Origin: an uncultured Candidatus Saccharibacteria bacterium
Lineage (GTDB): Bacteria > Patescibacteriota > Saccharimonadia > Saccharimonadales > HK-STAS-PATE-42
Direction: 5' to 3'
NCBI GenBank assembly: GCA_937871805.1
Contig: CALMQB010000002.1
Location: forward strand, 434,001-498,000
Length of the DNA: 64,000 nucleotides
Shown piece by piece: positions 33,488-42,146 of this stretch; position 1 is the stretch's first letter, and each line of letters begins with the position of its first letter. The translations under genes were made by a program, and so were the position numbers. The notes under the pieces are model-generated. The model did not search any database and was not told where the DNA came from. It worked only from the letters and a program-made list of their open reading frames with translations.

Positions 33488-35194
33488 TTAATTAGTACTT
33501 AAATTTAATAGGTTTATGCGCGGGTGGTGGAATTGGTAGACACGCAGGCTTGAGGGGCCTGTGGCCGCTTTAGGCCGTGGAGGTTCAAGTCCTCTCCCGC
33601 GCACCATTTTGGGAAAAGAACGGAAATTGCCGCCCTCTGGGGCGGTTTTTTCTCTGGCGGCGCGCAGCGCCTGCCAGCTGTTTTTCTGGGGGGAATGAGA
33701 TTTGGCATCGCGGGACGCGATGACTTTTTTGTTTTTCATTTTTAGGTTCAATCCTTCGATTTTGCGTAGTGCCCTCGCAATCTCGCTATGCTCGGTTTTC
33801 TCGTCTATCGAACAGATAGAAACGGCAGTTTCTAGCCATTTTTGCATAGGTTCAATCCAATAGCCCGCGTTTGTCAAAACACGCTCGATTTTGCCCTCAA
33901 GCGACTTTTTCTCGCTCATCAATTCGCCTTGTCGGTCTTTGTAGTCATCGCGTTCAATATCGCCCTCTAAATACACGTCAAAAAGTCGTTTGAGTTTCGC
34001 GTCTATGGCGTCCAGCTTCTCGCGCAACACCTCGATGGTCGCTTTGCTCTCGTCCTCTAGCGTTTGTCGGTCTTGCTCCAGCCTTGACGTCATATAGTCG
34101 CGCCAATCTTTTGGCAAGGCAAAAGATTGCAAAATCGGCACTAATTCGCCAGCCAATACATATTCGCGCACCTCTTTTTCTCGGCACATCACCTTTTTGC
34201 TTTTATGAGTACACCGATAATAGGTGTACTCATGCACATTGCCGTTTTTCTGCCGCTTGATTTTGTGCGCTCCAGTTACGAAACAATCGCAATTCTCGCA
34301 CCTAACCAATAGATTAAGCGGTTGCGGCGCGGTGGCTTGCTTTTGGGCGCGTCCGCGCCCAGTAAGTACGCGCTGCACTCTGTCAAATAACGCTTTGTCG
34401 ATAATAGCCGTATGCTTGCCCTCATACACAACACCGTTGTATCGAAAATGCCCATAATAAAATACATCTGTCAGCATACGCTTGACGCGCGACGCGTGCC
34501 ACTGTTTACCACCCGCCGACTTTGGCTCGCCCTTTTTCCTGCGCCGTCCGCGCGTCTTTACGCCATTGACGTACAGAAAAGCGGCGATGTCGTCCAGCGT
34601 TTTTGTGCCTGTGGCGTATAGCTCAAAGGCTTGGCGCACGATTTCCGCCAACTTTTTGTCTACCCAGATTGTTTTTGTCCATACATCGTTGATATAGCCG
34701 ACAGGCGCAAGGCGCGGACAATGACCCTCGCGCACTTTCTGGCGCAGTCCTCGCTTGGTGTTTACCGATAGATTATCGACATACTGTTTAGACGAATTAA
34801 ACTCATTTGCCAGCATATATTTACCTTGCGGCGTATTCTCGAACCAAAAGTGGGGGAACTTTAGATCGGCGATGATGTTTTCATCGAGCATATAAATGAC
34901 GCGCCCGCTATCTATCGAGTTGCGCGACAACCTGTCGGGCAACCACGCCAAAACGCCGTTAGCCTCGCCGTTTTCTATGCGCTCCAGCATTTTGTTAAAC
35001 TTCGGACGTCCTGGCTTTTTCGCTGTCTGCTTTTCTACGATGATACCTGCGATACGCAAGCCCATACGCTTGGCAAATTCTTTTAGCTCGATTATCTGTG
35101 CCGCGACAGATAATATTTGCTTGTCCTCTACATCGGTGCTTTTGCGCACATAGATGAAATACACCAGCTCTATATTTACTAGTAAATCCCTCAT
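33488..35194 (-). CDS. Large serine recombinase
   Basis: A 568-residue site-specific recombinase. The N-terminal catalytic domain has FIYVRKSTD with the nucleophile Ser near residue 19 and LPDRLSRNSID. A Recombinase domain (GYINDVWTKTIWV ... HASRVKRMLTDVFYYG) and a zinc ribbon (CENCDC ... YYRCTHK ... MCREKE) follow, then a coiled coil (about 355-460). The natural end is unclear: the last 70 residues come from the inverted repeat (KSHSPQKNSWQALRAAREK) and then the antisense of tRNA-Leu (GLEPPRPKAATGPSS), so the true coding end may be earlier. GC content is far above the surroundings. It likely moves or inverts the surrounding modules. Confidence 0.88.
   Translation of the reverse strand: MRDLLVNIELVYFIYVRKSTDVEDKQILSVAAQIIELKEFAKRMGLRIAGIIVEKQTAKKPGRPKFNKMLERIENGEANGVLAWLPDRLSRNSIDSGRVIYMLDENIIADLKFPHFWFENTPQGKYMLANEFNSSKQYVDNLSVNTKRGLRQKVREGHCPRLAPVGYINDVWTKTIWVDKKLAEIVRQAFELYATGTKTLDDIAAFLYVNGVKTRGRRRKKGEPKSAGGKQWHASRVKRMLTDVFYYGHFRYNGVVYEGKHTAIIDKALFDRVQRVLTGRGRAQKQATAPQPLNLLVRCENCDCFVTGAHKIKRQKNGNVHEYTYYRCTHKSKKVMCREKEVREYVLAGELVPILQSFALPKDWRDYMTSRLEQDRQTLEDESKATIEVLREKLDAIDAKLKRLFDVYLEGDIERDDYKDRQGELMSEKKSLEGKIERVLTNAGYWIEPMQKWLETAVSICSIDEKTEHSEIARALRKIEGLNLKMKNKKVIASRDAKSHSPQKNSWQALRAAREKTAPEGGNFRSFPKMVRGRGLEPPRPKAATGPSSLRVYQFHHPRINLLNLSTN
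33518..33606 (+). tRNA. tRNA-Leu(GAG), integration target
   Basis: An 89-base class II tRNA, complete with encoded CCA. The anticodon loop TTGAGGG gives GAG, reading CUC/CUU. Acceptor GCGCGGG pairs with CCCGCGC. Its last six bases, GCACCA, are the left boundary of the foreign island, and its antisense strand is read as the C-terminal tail of the recombinase. Confidence 0.96.
33601..33705 (+). repeat. Inverted repeat 1, left copy
   Basis: 105 bp beginning GCACCATTTTGGG and ending GATTTGG. It matches the inverse of 35387-35491 at 104 of 105 positions by my alignment. It overlaps the recombinase C-terminal codons and the tRNA 3' end. Confidence 0.92.
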
Positions 35195-35386
35195 AGTTGC
35201 CCTCTCAACTTAAATAGCCGCCCCGCTGGACACAATCCAGTAAAACTGCATTGTACGGGACGGCTATATAAGCCAAAAATATCGCCGTTTTACTGATTGA
35301 TTGTGTCCACTTCCATTTTACCACGGCGCGGAGCGTGTCGGCTATGCCGACAGAAAAACAAAAAAGTGCACCAGCTTGCTGGTGCT

Positions 35387-35491
35387 CCAAATCTCATTCC
35401 CCCCAGAAAAACAGCTGGCTGGCGCTGCGCGCCGCCAGAGAAAAAACCGCCCCAGAGGGCGGCAATTTCCGTTCTTTTCCCAAAATGGTGC
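35387..35491 (-). repeat. Inverted repeat 1, right copy
   Basis: The inverse of 33601-33705 with one mismatch (CTGCC versus CAGCC context). It ends in TGGTGC, which also begins inverted repeat 2, so the two modules share this six-base joint. Confidence 0.92.
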
Positions 35492-35652
35492 AATTTTACA
35501 CTTTTGCGCGAACCCAGTTTCAGCGGAGCTGTGAGTAAGCCGCGCCGCCTGTCCGCCGTGGGCGGACGCGCCCCACCAGCCGCCCCCTTTGCCGTTTTCT
35601 GAGATTTCCCCCCGCCGAATTTCTTTTTTTAGCTGAAAAGGGGTTGGCTGGT
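35486..35652 (+). repeat. Inverted repeat 2, left copy
   Basis: 167 bp starting TGGTGCAATTTTACAC and ending GGCTGGT. Perfect inverse of 36689-36855. Confidence 0.93.
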
Positions 35653-35675
35653 TAGGTGCGCTGTCGCTTTGACGA

Positions 35676-36539
35676 CTAGCTGGCTACTGCTTTCCTTGTT
35701 GCCTGCCTGGGTTTTCGCCCGACAAGCCAAAGCCCTAACACAATCATCGCGCTAACAAATAATGTTACTATCGAGCCTTCAATCACTGCCGCGCCGCCAG
35801 TCATTATGTCACTGCCATGCTGCGATACTTTTAGTAGCGACGGATATACGCCGCCTAGACTAACAACACCTAGTATGACTCCGCCAATACCATTCCAGAT
35901 AATATGCGCGACAATCGGTGCGAGCAATGAGCCTGTGCGTATAAGCAAAAATGTAAACACCAAGCTTGCAGCGACAACGTTCGCAACCCCCAGCACGCCG
36001 CCTTGCAGCCCGTGCATCAGAGTAAACAGTATTGTCGTTACGATTGCCGCAGCAGCGACGGAGTGCCGCTTTTCAATCATCGTGAACAGATAGCCGCGCA
36101 CCAAATACTCTTGCATCACAACATTGATAACCATGGCGGCAAACCAAATAGTCAGTGATGCAACGGTAGTAGTGCCCTCAAATTGCAAAAATCCCATTAG
36201 TACAAGCGGAAGAACCACTACTGCTAGCCAGCCTACGCCGACAAGAGTACCGATTGCGAGATTTTTCACCCATTTATTACCAGCCAATACAGGCCAGCCA
36301 ATCTTGCCGCCGATTTTACTGGCAAACACGCCTGTCGCCACGAGTAGTGCAAGTGCCGGCACCACTTCCCACCATAGCCGCTGTAGTGCCTCGTCGGCTC
36401 GCGTCCAGGATGGATTCTCGAGAGTATCATTCGACATCACAAGCGATATGAGTACCGCCCATAATACGAAAAAGCCAAGTCCCAGTAAGATCGACACGCC
36501 TAGACGTCTTAATGACGATTTTGTTGGTTTTTTGAGCAT
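35676..36539 (-). CDS. CPBP (CAAX/Abi) intramembrane protease
   Basis: A 287-residue membrane protein with about eight helices. CPBP motifs are visible: QEYLVRGYLF (usual EExxxR, with Gln for the first Glu), FTLMHG (FxxxH) and HIIWNG (HxxxN). CPBP proteases act in prenyl-protein processing, bacteriocin immunity or anti-phage roles; the missing first Glu may alter activity. It is the only gene of module 2, flanked by 167-bp inverted repeats, so it is the cargo of the island. High GC and absent genome words show a foreign origin. Confidence 0.85.
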   Translation of the reverse strand: MLKKPTKSSLRRLGVSILLGLGFFVLWAVLISLVMSNDTLENPSWTRADEALQRLWWEVVPALALLVATGVFASKIGGKIGWPVLAGNKWVKNLAIGTLVGVGWLAVVVLPLVLMGFLQFEGTTTVASLTIWFAAMVINVVMQEYLVRGYLFTMIEKRHSVAAAAIVTTILFTLMHGLQGGVLGVANVVAASLVFTFLLIRTGSLLAPIVAHIIWNGIGGVILGVVSLGGVYPSLLKVSQHGSDIMTGGAAVIEGSIVTLFVSAMIVLGLWLVGRKPRQATRKAVAS

Positions 36540-36688
36540 AAGTTTATTTTACCATTTTTACTTGTTTTTATACTTTCGGTTATTACTTGACTTGTTCTTT
36601 GCATATAACTTACAGGACGAGAGCGCGCAAGCGCGTCGGCTATGCCGACTAAAGCCACGCCACCTCTACCACTTGTGGTAGGCGAACC

Positions 36689-36855
36689 ACCAGCCAACCC
36701 CTTTTCAGCTAAAAAAAGAAATTCGGCGGGGGGAAATCTCAGAAAACGGCAAAGGGGGCGGCTGGTGGGGCGCGTCCGCCCACGGCGGACAGGCGGCGCG
36801 GCTTACTCACAGCTCCGCTGAAACTGGGTTCGCGCAAAAGTGTAAAATTGCACCA
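36689..36855 (-). repeat. Inverted repeat 2, right copy
   Basis: Perfect inverse of 35486-35652. It ends in GCACCA, the right boundary of the island. Confidence 0.93.
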
Positions 36856-36890
36856 GACATCTTTAATCATAAGGAGTTTTATAAAAAAAT

Positions 36891-37124
36891 ATGTTAGATT
36901 ACGAAACAGCTGTTCGTGGAAAAGCTGACGAAGTTATGAAAAGTAATCCGTATGTTGCTGAAGAGCTTATTGCATGGTCAGAACTCAGGCTTGAGTTGGA
37001 TAGTTTGGCTACTGAGCCCTGTGGAGAGAGGTTAGCTTTATATTCTATGTATACTGAAGAGATGGGTAGAATGGTTACGGAACTTATTTTCTGTGCTATA
37101 CCTGATGAGCCTATGGCTGCTTAA
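36891..37124 (+). CDS. small hypothetical protein
   Basis: A 77-residue acidic, helical protein (EELIAWSELRLELDSLATEP ...). No recognised family, signal or membrane helix. AAGGAG lies upstream of the ATG. Base composition is like the host genome, so it probably lies outside the island. The following 37125-37401 spacer holds no gene, but has two TTAAGTTTAA words and a TATAAT-like element near tRNA-Leu(TAA). Confidence 0.6.
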   Translation: MLDYETAVRGKADEVMKSNPYVAEELIAWSELRLELDSLATEPCGERLALYSMYTEEMGRMVTELIFCAIPDEPMAA

Positions 37125-37401
37125 GTCTAACCCTCCGTTACTGTTTCTGCTTGAACTAAAAAAAGTAACCAAAAGATTCAAGATTTGGACAGTGGCTTAC
37201 CACCTCTGTGCGCTATAGCCCGTGGACCTTTGGCCACTACTGAAATCATCCGAAGTGGAGACAATTTTTAATTAAGTTTAACTCTTGGTAGTGTTGGTAG
37301 AAAATTTTAGTCGTGGGTTTAAGATTGGGGGTGGAATAGATTATAATAAGGGGCAGACTTGTTCAAGTCGAATTAAATTGGGTAAATCCATTTAAGTTTA
37401 A

Positions 37402-37488
37402 GGGCGAGTGGCGGAATTGGTATACGCGACGGACTTAAAATCCGTTGAGAGCAATCTCGTGAGGGTTCAAGTCCCTCCTCGCCCACCA
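37402..37488 (+). tRNA. tRNA-Leu(TAA)
   Basis: An 87-base class II tRNA with encoded CCA. The anticodon loop CTTAAAA gives TAA, reading UUA/UUG. Acceptor GGGCGAG pairs with CTCGCCC. Its 3' end CCCACCA is similar to the island target but not occupied. Confidence 0.96.
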
Positions 37489-37499
37489 GAAATTATTAG

Positions 37500-38066
37500 A
37501 TGCAAGAGGTAAATTTTCAGTCTAGGCTTTGTAAGATTAATTCTTGGTTAATTTTGAGGTTGCCAGATGAAGCGAGCAAAAAGCTTTCATCTAGAGGGAT
37601 GGTCATGGTTGAGGCGGAGCTTGGGTCTTCCATTGAACCCTCCATTGAATCGTCCAGGGGTAAAGTTAAACTTAAGTTACCTCTTGAGCCAGATGGAAGT
37701 GGTGGGCATTGGTTTAAGTTTAGCTCTGAAATGCAAAAAGAGTTGAAGGCTTCGGATGGGGATTTAATTAAAGTTAAGTTTAAGCAGGTCGCAGACTGGC
37801 TGGAGCCGGAAGTTCCAAAAGATTTGCAAGATTCTTTAGATGGAAATCCAAAAGTGAATGAGTTGTGGTTAGACATTACAGTTAAGGCTCGGTGGGAATT
37901 CATCCGCTGGATTCGTTCTACTGCAAATCCTGAAACTAGAAAACGGCGAATTGAAGTCTCAATTTCTAAACTTAATTCTGGAATGCGTCGCCCGTGCTGT
38001 TTTAATTCGAGCATGTGCACCGAGCCGGAGGTTTGTAAAAATGGAGTTTTGCTAAGTCTGGATTAA
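37500..38066 (+). CDS. DUF1905/YdeI (OmdA-like) protein
   Basis: A 188-residue protein with an N-terminal DUF1905-like beta domain (FQSRLCKINSWLILRLP) and a C-terminal YdeI/OmpD-associated helical domain (ELWLDITVKARWEFIRWIRSTANPETRKRRIEV). An uncommon Cys-rich end (RRPCCFNSSMC) might bind metal. Function of this family is poorly known, with links to antimicrobial-peptide tolerance. It is just after tRNA-Leu and 12 bases before the next gene. Confidence 0.75.
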   Translation: MQEVNFQSRLCKINSWLILRLPDEASKKLSSRGMVMVEAELGSSIEPSIESSRGKVKLKLPLEPDGSGGHWFKFSSEMQKELKASDGDLIKVKFKQVADWLEPEVPKDLQDSLDGNPKVNELWLDITVKARWEFIRWIRSTANPETRKRRIEVSISKLNSGMRRPCCFNSSMCTEPEVCKNGVLLSLD

Positions 38067-38078
38067 ATTTAAATAAAT

Positions 38079-38963
38079 ATGAATATTGAAATTATAGAAT
38101 TGGAATTGGAGCGCGACGATAAGGGTATCGCTGTTTTTTCTGACAAGAATTTAGAGCAATTAGAGAAGTATGTAATTCCGATAATCGAAAAGAATAGAGG
38201 CTGGAGTACAGAAAGCTTAATAAAAGAAGTTTTTTTAGAGAATCCTGAAAAATGGAGGGCCGATATTAATGCTACGGTTGAGTGCGGCACTAATGCTGAG
38301 GTTTTTATCGCCCTATCTGATGGCGAGCCGGTCGGGCTCTTAGAGTATCAACAATCTAATTTTTCTAATCTTGCAGAAGAAGAGTTCTCAAAAGTACTAT
38401 TTGAAATGATAGACAATTGCAACTCAAAACATTGGAGATATTTGGAGAAATTGAATCTTGTAAGTTCAAAGGTTTTGGATGAATATCACCAAAGCCTAAG
38501 AGGCTTTGTTCTGAGTAAGAGGTTCTACTACAATATTGGGGCTGTCTTAAGACCTGATTTTCAAGGAAAAAGTTCAGGAGTTAGCAATCTGCTTTACGCA
38601 AAGATGAAAGATGGATTTGTGCTAGGTTCAACTTCAACACCTTTAACGGTCGCAAAAAGGAGAAAGCTTTACGCCGACACTTTGTTTTTCCCAGTCTGTA
38701 AGAGTGAGGTTAACTCTTTAGAGGCCTTAGCATGCTTGGTGGTCTTAGCTTCGAGAAGGATTGCTAGGCACCCGGAATTGCTCGGTAAATTTAAGTTTGG
38801 TGTGTCAAAACAACAAGGGTTTGCAACTCGGGATAAGCGTGAATATCTAGATTTGGCTAAAGAGCTTTTAGATAAATCTAAAATAACTAAGTTAGACTGT
38901 GAAAGACTGGAGTATATCTTAGGTTTTGAAGGCGCCCAAGGAGCAATAATTTCGGTTAGCTAG
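38079..38963 (+). CDS. GNAT-like protein
   Basis: A 294-residue protein with a probable acetyltransferase core: IGAVLRPDFQGKSSGVSNLL (about 155-174) resembles the acetyl-CoA loop. N-terminal and C-terminal extensions are not recognised. The LRPDFQGK signature is reasonable but the fold is not certain. It may be cotranscribed with the YdeI-like gene. Confidence 0.55.
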   Translation: MNIEIIELELERDDKGIAVFSDKNLEQLEKYVIPIIEKNRGWSTESLIKEVFLENPEKWRADINATVECGTNAEVFIALSDGEPVGLLEYQQSNFSNLAEEEFSKVLFEMIDNCNSKHWRYLEKLNLVSSKVLDEYHQSLRGFVLSKRFYYNIGAVLRPDFQGKSSGVSNLLYAKMKDGFVLGSTSTPLTVAKRRKLYADTLFFPVCKSEVNSLEALACLVVLASRRIARHPELLGKFKFGVSKQQGFATRDKREYLDLAKELLDKSKITKLDCERLEYILGFEGAQGAIISVS

Positions 38964-38976
38964 GTTACAGTTTAAC

Positions 38977-40718
38977 TTACATTTTGTTGGGGATTTCGAT
39001 GCCGAGGATTCCAAGAGATGATTCTAAAACTTGATAAGTAAACTTAAGTAGCCAGAGGCGAGCCTCCTTTTCATTCTTTTCAGAATTTAGAATGTTGACC
39101 TCTTCGTAGTAGCGGTTGAGTTCTTTGGCGAGCTCAAACGCGTAGGTTGCTAGATGGTGAGGCTCATACTTTTGTGCTGAAGATTTTACAACTTCTGGAT
39201 ATTTATTAAGTTTAAGGAGGAGCGCTTTTTCAGATTCAAAATCGTAACTTCCGTGATACGAACTGTCTGCAGAAAGAGAAGTAGTCTCCCCTGCTTTTTG
39301 AAGGATGGATTTGATACGTACTGCGGCATATTGAACGAATGGACCCGAAAAACCTTGCAGACTGAACATACGATCCCAGTCGAAGAGAATATTGGTCGTT
39401 CGGTCTTGAGCAAAGTCGTTAAACTTAATTGCTCCGAGGGCAATTTTATGGATGTCTCCAAAAGGTATTTCACGCCCTTCGACGACCCTAGTAGCGTGCT
39501 CCATGGCGCGGTCAATTAGGTCACGGATGTACATTGCCCCATTTCTAGAGCTCATTTTTTGGCGTTTGCCATCTTTGGTAGTTTCTTGAATTTGCCCGAA
39601 CCAGGCATGAAATAATTCTGTGCGTATATTCCAGTTTAACTTGTTGGTGAGCGCAAAGACTTGTTGAAAGTGAAAGCGTTGCTGTAGGTCGACGGAGTAG
39701 ATAATTTTTTTTGGAACTTCTTATAGCCACTTAAGCGATGTTCAATTGTTGCGATGTCAGTAGTGGCGTAGAGAGCGGTGTCATCGCTTTTTTCTAGCAG
39801 GATTGGAGTAGTTAATACCATATTCTTCTAGATTGACTATGACGGAGCCATCATCTTGTTTTATGGCAACTTTTGAGGTGATTAATTCTTGGGTAAGCTG
39901 CTTAGCTCTTTTTAAAAAGAAAGACTCTCCGAGGTTTTCATCTGGGTTTATGCCCAGTTCACCAAGAATTTCGAGCATATGGGTGCGAGTGACTTCATTG
40001 AACTTTTTTTGATAAGAAATAGCTTCTGGATCTTCAGCCTCAAGTTTTTTGAGCCAGTACGCAACCTCTAGCTTAAGTTCAGTCTCTTTGGCGGACTCCT
40101 CTGCTTTGAGTAGTTTTTTAGTTTCTGTATAAACTCGGCCGAGTTCGTATGCGCCGCCCTCTTTTAGTTTTTGCTCTGAGCTCAGTAGCTTAAAACCAAC
40201 AACCCAAATTCCAAAGGGAGTTCCGCTGTCACCAAGATGAGTGTCTCCAATTACTTTGTAGCCAAGTTTTCTGAAAAGATTTATGAGCGCTTGCCTTGAA
40301 GGGCTGGTCGGAGGTGTCCAACGCTGAAAGGTTTGGCCATATTTAGCCCCACATAATCGACAATAATTAGCTTGCGTATTCCTTCCGATGCTTGGCCATA
40401 GTCTCTAACATTTTGTGTACCTACTGTCAGGGCTTGAGCTAAAGACTGTGGCTTGAGCCAAATGTTAAGGAACCCTCCTGCTGGTTCTATTTTTTGGATT
40501 TCGGGTAAGCTTAATTTTTTGGTGAGAGTCGAGGCGAGCTCGTTGGGATTTATTTTTAACTCTTTGGCAACCCTAAAAAGTGGAACGGCGAGGTCGGCTC
40601 CAGTTTTGGAGTGGGCTTCAATAACTTCAAAATTTTGTGTTAAGCTTAATATTTTTTGTAACTGGGAGTTTAACTCCTTTTTAAGGATTTCTAAAAAATA
40701 GATTGAGATACTCTTCAT
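38977..40718 (-). pseudogene. argS: Arginyl-tRNA synthetase broken by three frameshifts
   Basis: ArgRS charges tRNA-Arg. Three frames together encode a full-length enzyme of about 580 residues: an N-terminal segment to GHLRPALQG (HIGH-like), a central segment through LEEYG, TTPILLEKSDDTALYATTDI, and a C-terminal segment with QKMSSRNGAMYI (KMSKS-like). Frame changes lie near 40293 (one base missing), near 39820 (one extra) and at about 39705-39715 (one missing in a T8 run). Amino-acid sequence stays good on each side, so the lesions are recent, or are sequencing or assembly errors in an essential gene. Neighbour genes are intact. Confidence 0.85.
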
Positions 40719-40828
40719 GAGTGTTTAATTATAACAGAGATGCTTCAGGTGAAGCTTACTTCTAGAAACTGGTTGTGGTAAGATTTAAGTTAATATTAGG
40801 TTAAATTTAGAGAGCAAGAGTTTTTACT

Positions 40829-41980
40829 ATGAATCCCAATCAGCTTAACAGTCAGGACCAAGTTAATAATCAGGCTTTTGTAGATAAGCAGCCGGTGGTG
40901 AGCCAGCAGCTAGTATCAAAAAAACCAAAAAAGAAGCTCCTACTTATTCTAGGCGGGGCCTTTATTGGGGTTTTAATGTTTGGCGGGTTGGTTGGAGCGG
41001 TTTTATATAGAAATGAAAAAAATAAGCCTGAAAATGTACTGGCTGAATCTGTGAAGAATTTATTGATAACTAAAGATGACCAAAGGTTTGAGACAACTTC
41101 AAAGATTAAACTTGCCAATGAAACAATGGGGATTAAAGAAGTCGAACTTAAGCTAGATATCCAAAATTCAGGGATGAATGCTCAGACTAATTTTGAAGTT
41201 AATCTTTCAGTTTTGAGGCTAAGAGGTGCGGTGCAGATTCGTGACAATGGAGATATTTATGTAAAGGTAAAAGATTTGCCGGCACTTCTAAGTTCTGACT
41301 TTGCTTCTGGAGCTGGAATACCAGAGGAAATGAAGGCTAAACTTTCTGAGCTAGATGATAAGTGGGTGGAGATAAAAAAAGAAGACATTGCTGAACTTAG
41401 TGGTAGTGATGAATATTCGAAAACTTATGACAAGTGCATGAAATCTCTATATGGATTGAGAGAAGACACATCCTTTGCAAAGTCAGTTGGTTCCGCCTAC
41501 AAAGATAACCGTTTCATGAAGATTAATAATAGTTCTGATGAGGTTGTTGACGGTGTCAAGCTCTTAAAAATTGAAGTTGGCTTAGACCAAAATGCTGCAA
41601 AGATTTTTGGTAAAAATGTAGGAGACTTAGAACAAATTAAGTCTGTAGCAAAGAGCTGCAATGATGCCAGTGCCACCACGCCTGAAACAGAGGTAGAAAA
41701 TGTTAATGACTTTGAAAATGGAAAACTAACAGTTTGGATCGACCGTGGAAAGCGTAAGATTAAGATGATTGAGGCGAGCGGCGAGACGAATCTTGATGAG
41801 CAGGAGGCTGTAGGCTTAGAGAGCATTAATTTAAATGTGAAGGTTGTTGACCCCAAAGAAAAAATAGAAAAGCCAACAGATTCGATAAATATAAAGGATT
41901 TAATGGCGCAGTTCGGGGTAGATGAGTCTACGCTGAACAGCTCCCAGTTGGATAGTGATGTGGAGTCAGTTTTAAACTAG
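40829..41980 (+). CDS. Membrane-anchored hypothetical protein
   Basis: A 383-residue protein. A Gln/Asn-rich cytoplasmic N-terminus of about 45 residues precedes a helix (LLLILGGAFIGVLMFGGLVGAVLY), then an extracytoplasmic beta-rich domain (about 75-360) with two Cys (YDKCMKSLYG and VAKSCNDA). The domain pattern (EVELKLDIQNSGMNAQTNFEV) recalls lipid-binding or LolA/LppX-like envelope domains, but I do not assign it. A terminator is not visible; the metG leader follows. Confidence 0.7.
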   Translation: MNPNQLNSQDQVNNQAFVDKQPVVSQQLVSKKPKKKLLLILGGAFIGVLMFGGLVGAVLYRNEKNKPENVLAESVKNLLITKDDQRFETTSKIKLANETMGIKEVELKLDIQNSGMNAQTNFEVNLSVLRLRGAVQIRDNGDIYVKVKDLPALLSSDFASGAGIPEEMKAKLSELDDKWVEIKKEDIAELSGSDEYSKTYDKCMKSLYGLREDTSFAKSVGSAYKDNRFMKINNSSDEVVDGVKLLKIEVGLDQNAAKIFGKNVGDLEQIKSVAKSCNDASATTPETEVENVNDFENGKLTVWIDRGKRKIKMIEASGETNLDEQEAVGLESINLNVKVVDPKEKIEKPTDSINIKDLMAQFGVDESTLNSSQLDSDVESVLN

Positions 41981-42025
41981 ATTTCGTAGTAAAACTCCTG
42001 TTGTTTTAAGTTTAACTTTTGGTGG

Positions 42026-42031
42026 TATAAT
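42026..42031 (+). promoter_or_regulatory. -10 element of the metG leader
   Basis: Perfect TATAAT. The expected transcript start (about 42038) falls at the ATG at 42039, giving a leaderless leader-peptide mRNA. TTGTTT at 42001 is a possible -35, 19 bases upstream. Confidence 0.6.
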
Positions 42032-42038
42032 TATTGGG

Positions 42039-42146
42039 ATGACGGAGAAGCTCTTAACTTTAATTTCTTGCTTAGTAAATACTAAGCAATCTTTGCAATC
42101 TTTATCCAAAATGATGCCTATGATGATGCTTGGGGCCGCTTGCTAG
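42039..42146 (+). CDS. Met-rich leader peptide upstream of metG
   Basis: A 35-codon open frame, MTEKLLTLISCLVNTKQSLQ followed by SLSKMMPMMMLGAAC. Five of six codons at positions 25-30 are Met, just before the stop. It ends 116 bases before metG. A strong TATAAT is 7 bases upstream. The leader also holds a hairpin (TGCTTAG pairing CTAAGCA, about 42069-42088). The layout resembles amino-acid attenuation leaders; stalled ribosomes on Met codons would report low charged tRNA-Met. I do not see a classic U-tract terminator after the Met run. Confidence 0.6.
   Translation: MTEKLLTLISCLVNTKQSLQSLSKMMPMMMLGAAC

Larger units (their letters stand above)
33601..36855. mobile_element. Two-module island at tRNA-Leu, boundaries GCACCA
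   Basis: A 3.25-kb GC-rich insert lies between two direct copies of GCACCA (33601-33606, the tRNA 3' end, and 36850-36855). An inverse copy, TGGTGC, sits in the middle at 35486-35491. Module 1 (to 35491) holds the serine recombinase between 105-bp inverted repeats; module 2 (from 35486) holds a CPBP protease between 167-bp inverted repeats. The interior lacks the genome-wide TTAAGTTTAA word, which fits recent arrival. A hairpin GTCGGCTATGCCGAC occurs in both modules (35337-35351 and 36635-36649). The pattern suits a serine-recombinase element that may integrate at the tRNA and invert each module. Confidence 0.8.

Noticed and set aside
35290-35602. Several overlapping frames on both strands in the island
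   Set aside because: They come from GC-rich inverted repeats and mirror the recombinase tail.
37125-37401. Possible gene in the spacer before tRNA-Leu(TAA)
   Set aside because: No frame with start, length and composition was found; it shows only a promoter-like site and genome words.
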